Shown: in pieces, positions 5,904 through 6,767 of the stretch
Layout: every line of letters begins with the position of its first letter
How positions within the stretch are numbered: the first letter of the stretch is position 1
Assembly: GCA_937889855.1 (NCBI GenBank)
Contig: CALBYK010000024.1
Span: 1 to 6,767, forward strand
Length of the DNA: 6,767 bases
Reading direction: 5' to 3'
DNA from: an uncultured Prevotella sp.
GTDB lineage: Bacteria; Bacteroidota; Bacteroidia; Bacteroidales; Bacteroidaceae
Notes under the pieces: generated by a model
Database searches by the model: none
Told to the model about the DNA's origin: nothing
What the model saw: only the letters and a program-made list of their open reading frames with translations
Translations under genes and position numbers: made by a program

Positions 5904-6767
5904 ATGAAAAAGTCAAGATTATTGCCAATTGTGGTGGCGTTGCTCATGCCGTTGGCAGCAATAGCCGATTCTTATACATCACTTTGGAAACAATACCAGC
6001 AGGCTGTGCGGAAGGACCATCCGCAGACCGCGCTCAAGGTTCTGGCTCAGATAAGCAACAAGGCACATCGCGAGCGTGCCTATGGCCATCTGCTCAAAGC
6101 CCAGGTAGCCACGGCAAGCCAGGAATGTCTCATGTCGCCCGACTCGCTGGCTAATGTCGTGGAGCGTCTGCGTGTGTCGGGGCAGGAGGCTAACGCCAAT
6201 GGCGACAAGGCGCTCGCTGCCATTTATGAGTCGGTGCTTGGCTCTGTGTATTCTGATAATAAAAGATATTTTGACGATGCCGAAGCCCTGGCTAAAGAAT
6301 ATTACAGCAAGTCGATGGCAAACCCCGACGCCCTTGCCGCTGCCTATGCCACAGGCTACGAGCCGTTTGTGGTTGACGGTGTCGACTCCAAATACTACTA
6401 CGACGACATGCTTCATGTCTTAGGCATGCGTGCCGGCGACTACAGCACCATGCACAGCTATTATGCCGCCCACGGCAAGCGCGAGGGCGCGCTCCTCTCG
6501 GCACTGGAGCTTGTGAGGAAGGCGCGCCGTGCGGGTGATGTGGGTCGTGTGAAGAAGTCGAAATACATAATGTCGCTCGACTCGCTGGCGCGTGAGTATG
6601 GCGACCTCCTGCCTTGTGGCGAGGTGGCAATAGAGCGTTATGCCTATATGGAGAACGCTGAGGACGTGACTGCCGAGGAGAAGATGAACTACATCAACTA
6701 TGCCCTCATGAAGTGGGGCGCATGGCAGCGCATGAACATTCTGCGAAACGCGCAGAGCCGCCTGACA
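5904..6767 (+). CDS. Alpha-2-macroglobulin family protein, N-terminal 288 residues, cut by the window edge
   Basis: The frame is open for 288 codons from the ATG at 5904 to the window end. Residues 1-21 are a signal peptide ending AAIA before DS, with no lipobox cysteine. The mature start (YTSLWKQYQQAVRKDHPQTALKVLAQI, split as YTSLWKQYQQAVRKD and HPQTALKVLAQI) and the stretch LPCGEVAIERY to MNILRNAQSRLT (about 246-288) match what I recall of the large Bacteroidota macroglobulin-family proteins. The region reads as alpha-helical repeats, ahead of where the MG domains would begin. Bacterial members are exported and thought to trap or inhibit proteases. Whether a thioester motif is present cannot be seen. 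The gene is GC-rich, like the purF-like gene and unlike the protease operon. The family call rests on remembered patterns without a search. Confidence 0.75.
   Translation, partial: MKKSRLLPIVVALLMPLAAIADSYTSLWKQYQQAVRKDHPQTALKVLAQISNKAHRERAYGHLLKAQVATASQECLMSPDSLANVVERLRVSGQEANANGDKALAAIYESVLGSVYSDNKRYFDDAEALAKEYYSKSMANPDALAAAYATGYEPFVVDGVDSKYYYDDMLHVLGMRAGDYSTMHSYYAAHGKREGALLSALELVRKARRAGDVGRVKKSKYIMSLDSLAREYGDLLPCGEVAIERYAYMENAEDVTAEEKMNYINYALMKWGAWQRMNILRNAQSRLT

Noticed and set aside
5979..6416. 145-codon minus-strand open frame
   Set aside because: It is antisense to the macroglobulin gene, whose signal peptide, promoter and family-like motifs are convincing; such long antisense frames are expected in GC-rich coding DNA.

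Overview
The window looks like chromosomal DNA from a gut or oral Bacteroidota bacterium, most likely Prevotella or a relative. Four things point there. Promoter-like sites fit the Bacteroidota pattern TTTG-N19-TAnnTTTG. Two secreted proteins end in domains resembling type IX secretion (T9SS) sorting signals. One protein carries a Fib_succ_major/DUF1566-type domain. No Shine-Dalgarno sequences precede the starts; A-rich leaders do. The species is an inference.

Positions 1-3608 (minus strand, AT-rich) hold three genes read leftwards, probably one operon. They are a 549-aa secreted protein with a C-terminal sorting domain, a 322-aa secreted Fib_succ_major-type protein with a similar C-terminus, and, 8 nt further on, an S8 (subtilisin-like) serine protease that runs off the left edge. 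All three have signal peptides, so this is a surface or extracellular protease locus. The two proteins ahead of the protease have no known job.

Positions 3609-4104 are non-coding. They hold two clear hairpins, a small AT-only hairpin just after the purF-like stop, and two promoter-like boxes on the minus strand.

Positions 4105-5538 (minus strand, GC-richer) encode a PurF (amidophosphoribosyltransferase) homologue. Its glutaminase half has lost the N-terminal catalytic cysteine and the other glutamine-site motifs. The PRPP-binding loop and cysteines aligning with the iron-sulfur ligands of Bacillus-type PurF are kept. This is the most interesting gene in the window.

Positions 5539-5903 separate this gene from a divergent one. 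The gap contains a promoter for each gene and a degenerate array of 22-bp tandem repeats, each an imperfect dyad. From 5904 to the right edge (plus strand, GC-rich) is the N-terminal part of a large bacterial alpha-2-macroglobulin-family protein.

The protease operon differs in base composition from the purF-like and macroglobulin genes and may be an accessory insertion beside core genes. No tRNA, rRNA, CRISPR array, transposase or integrase gene was seen.
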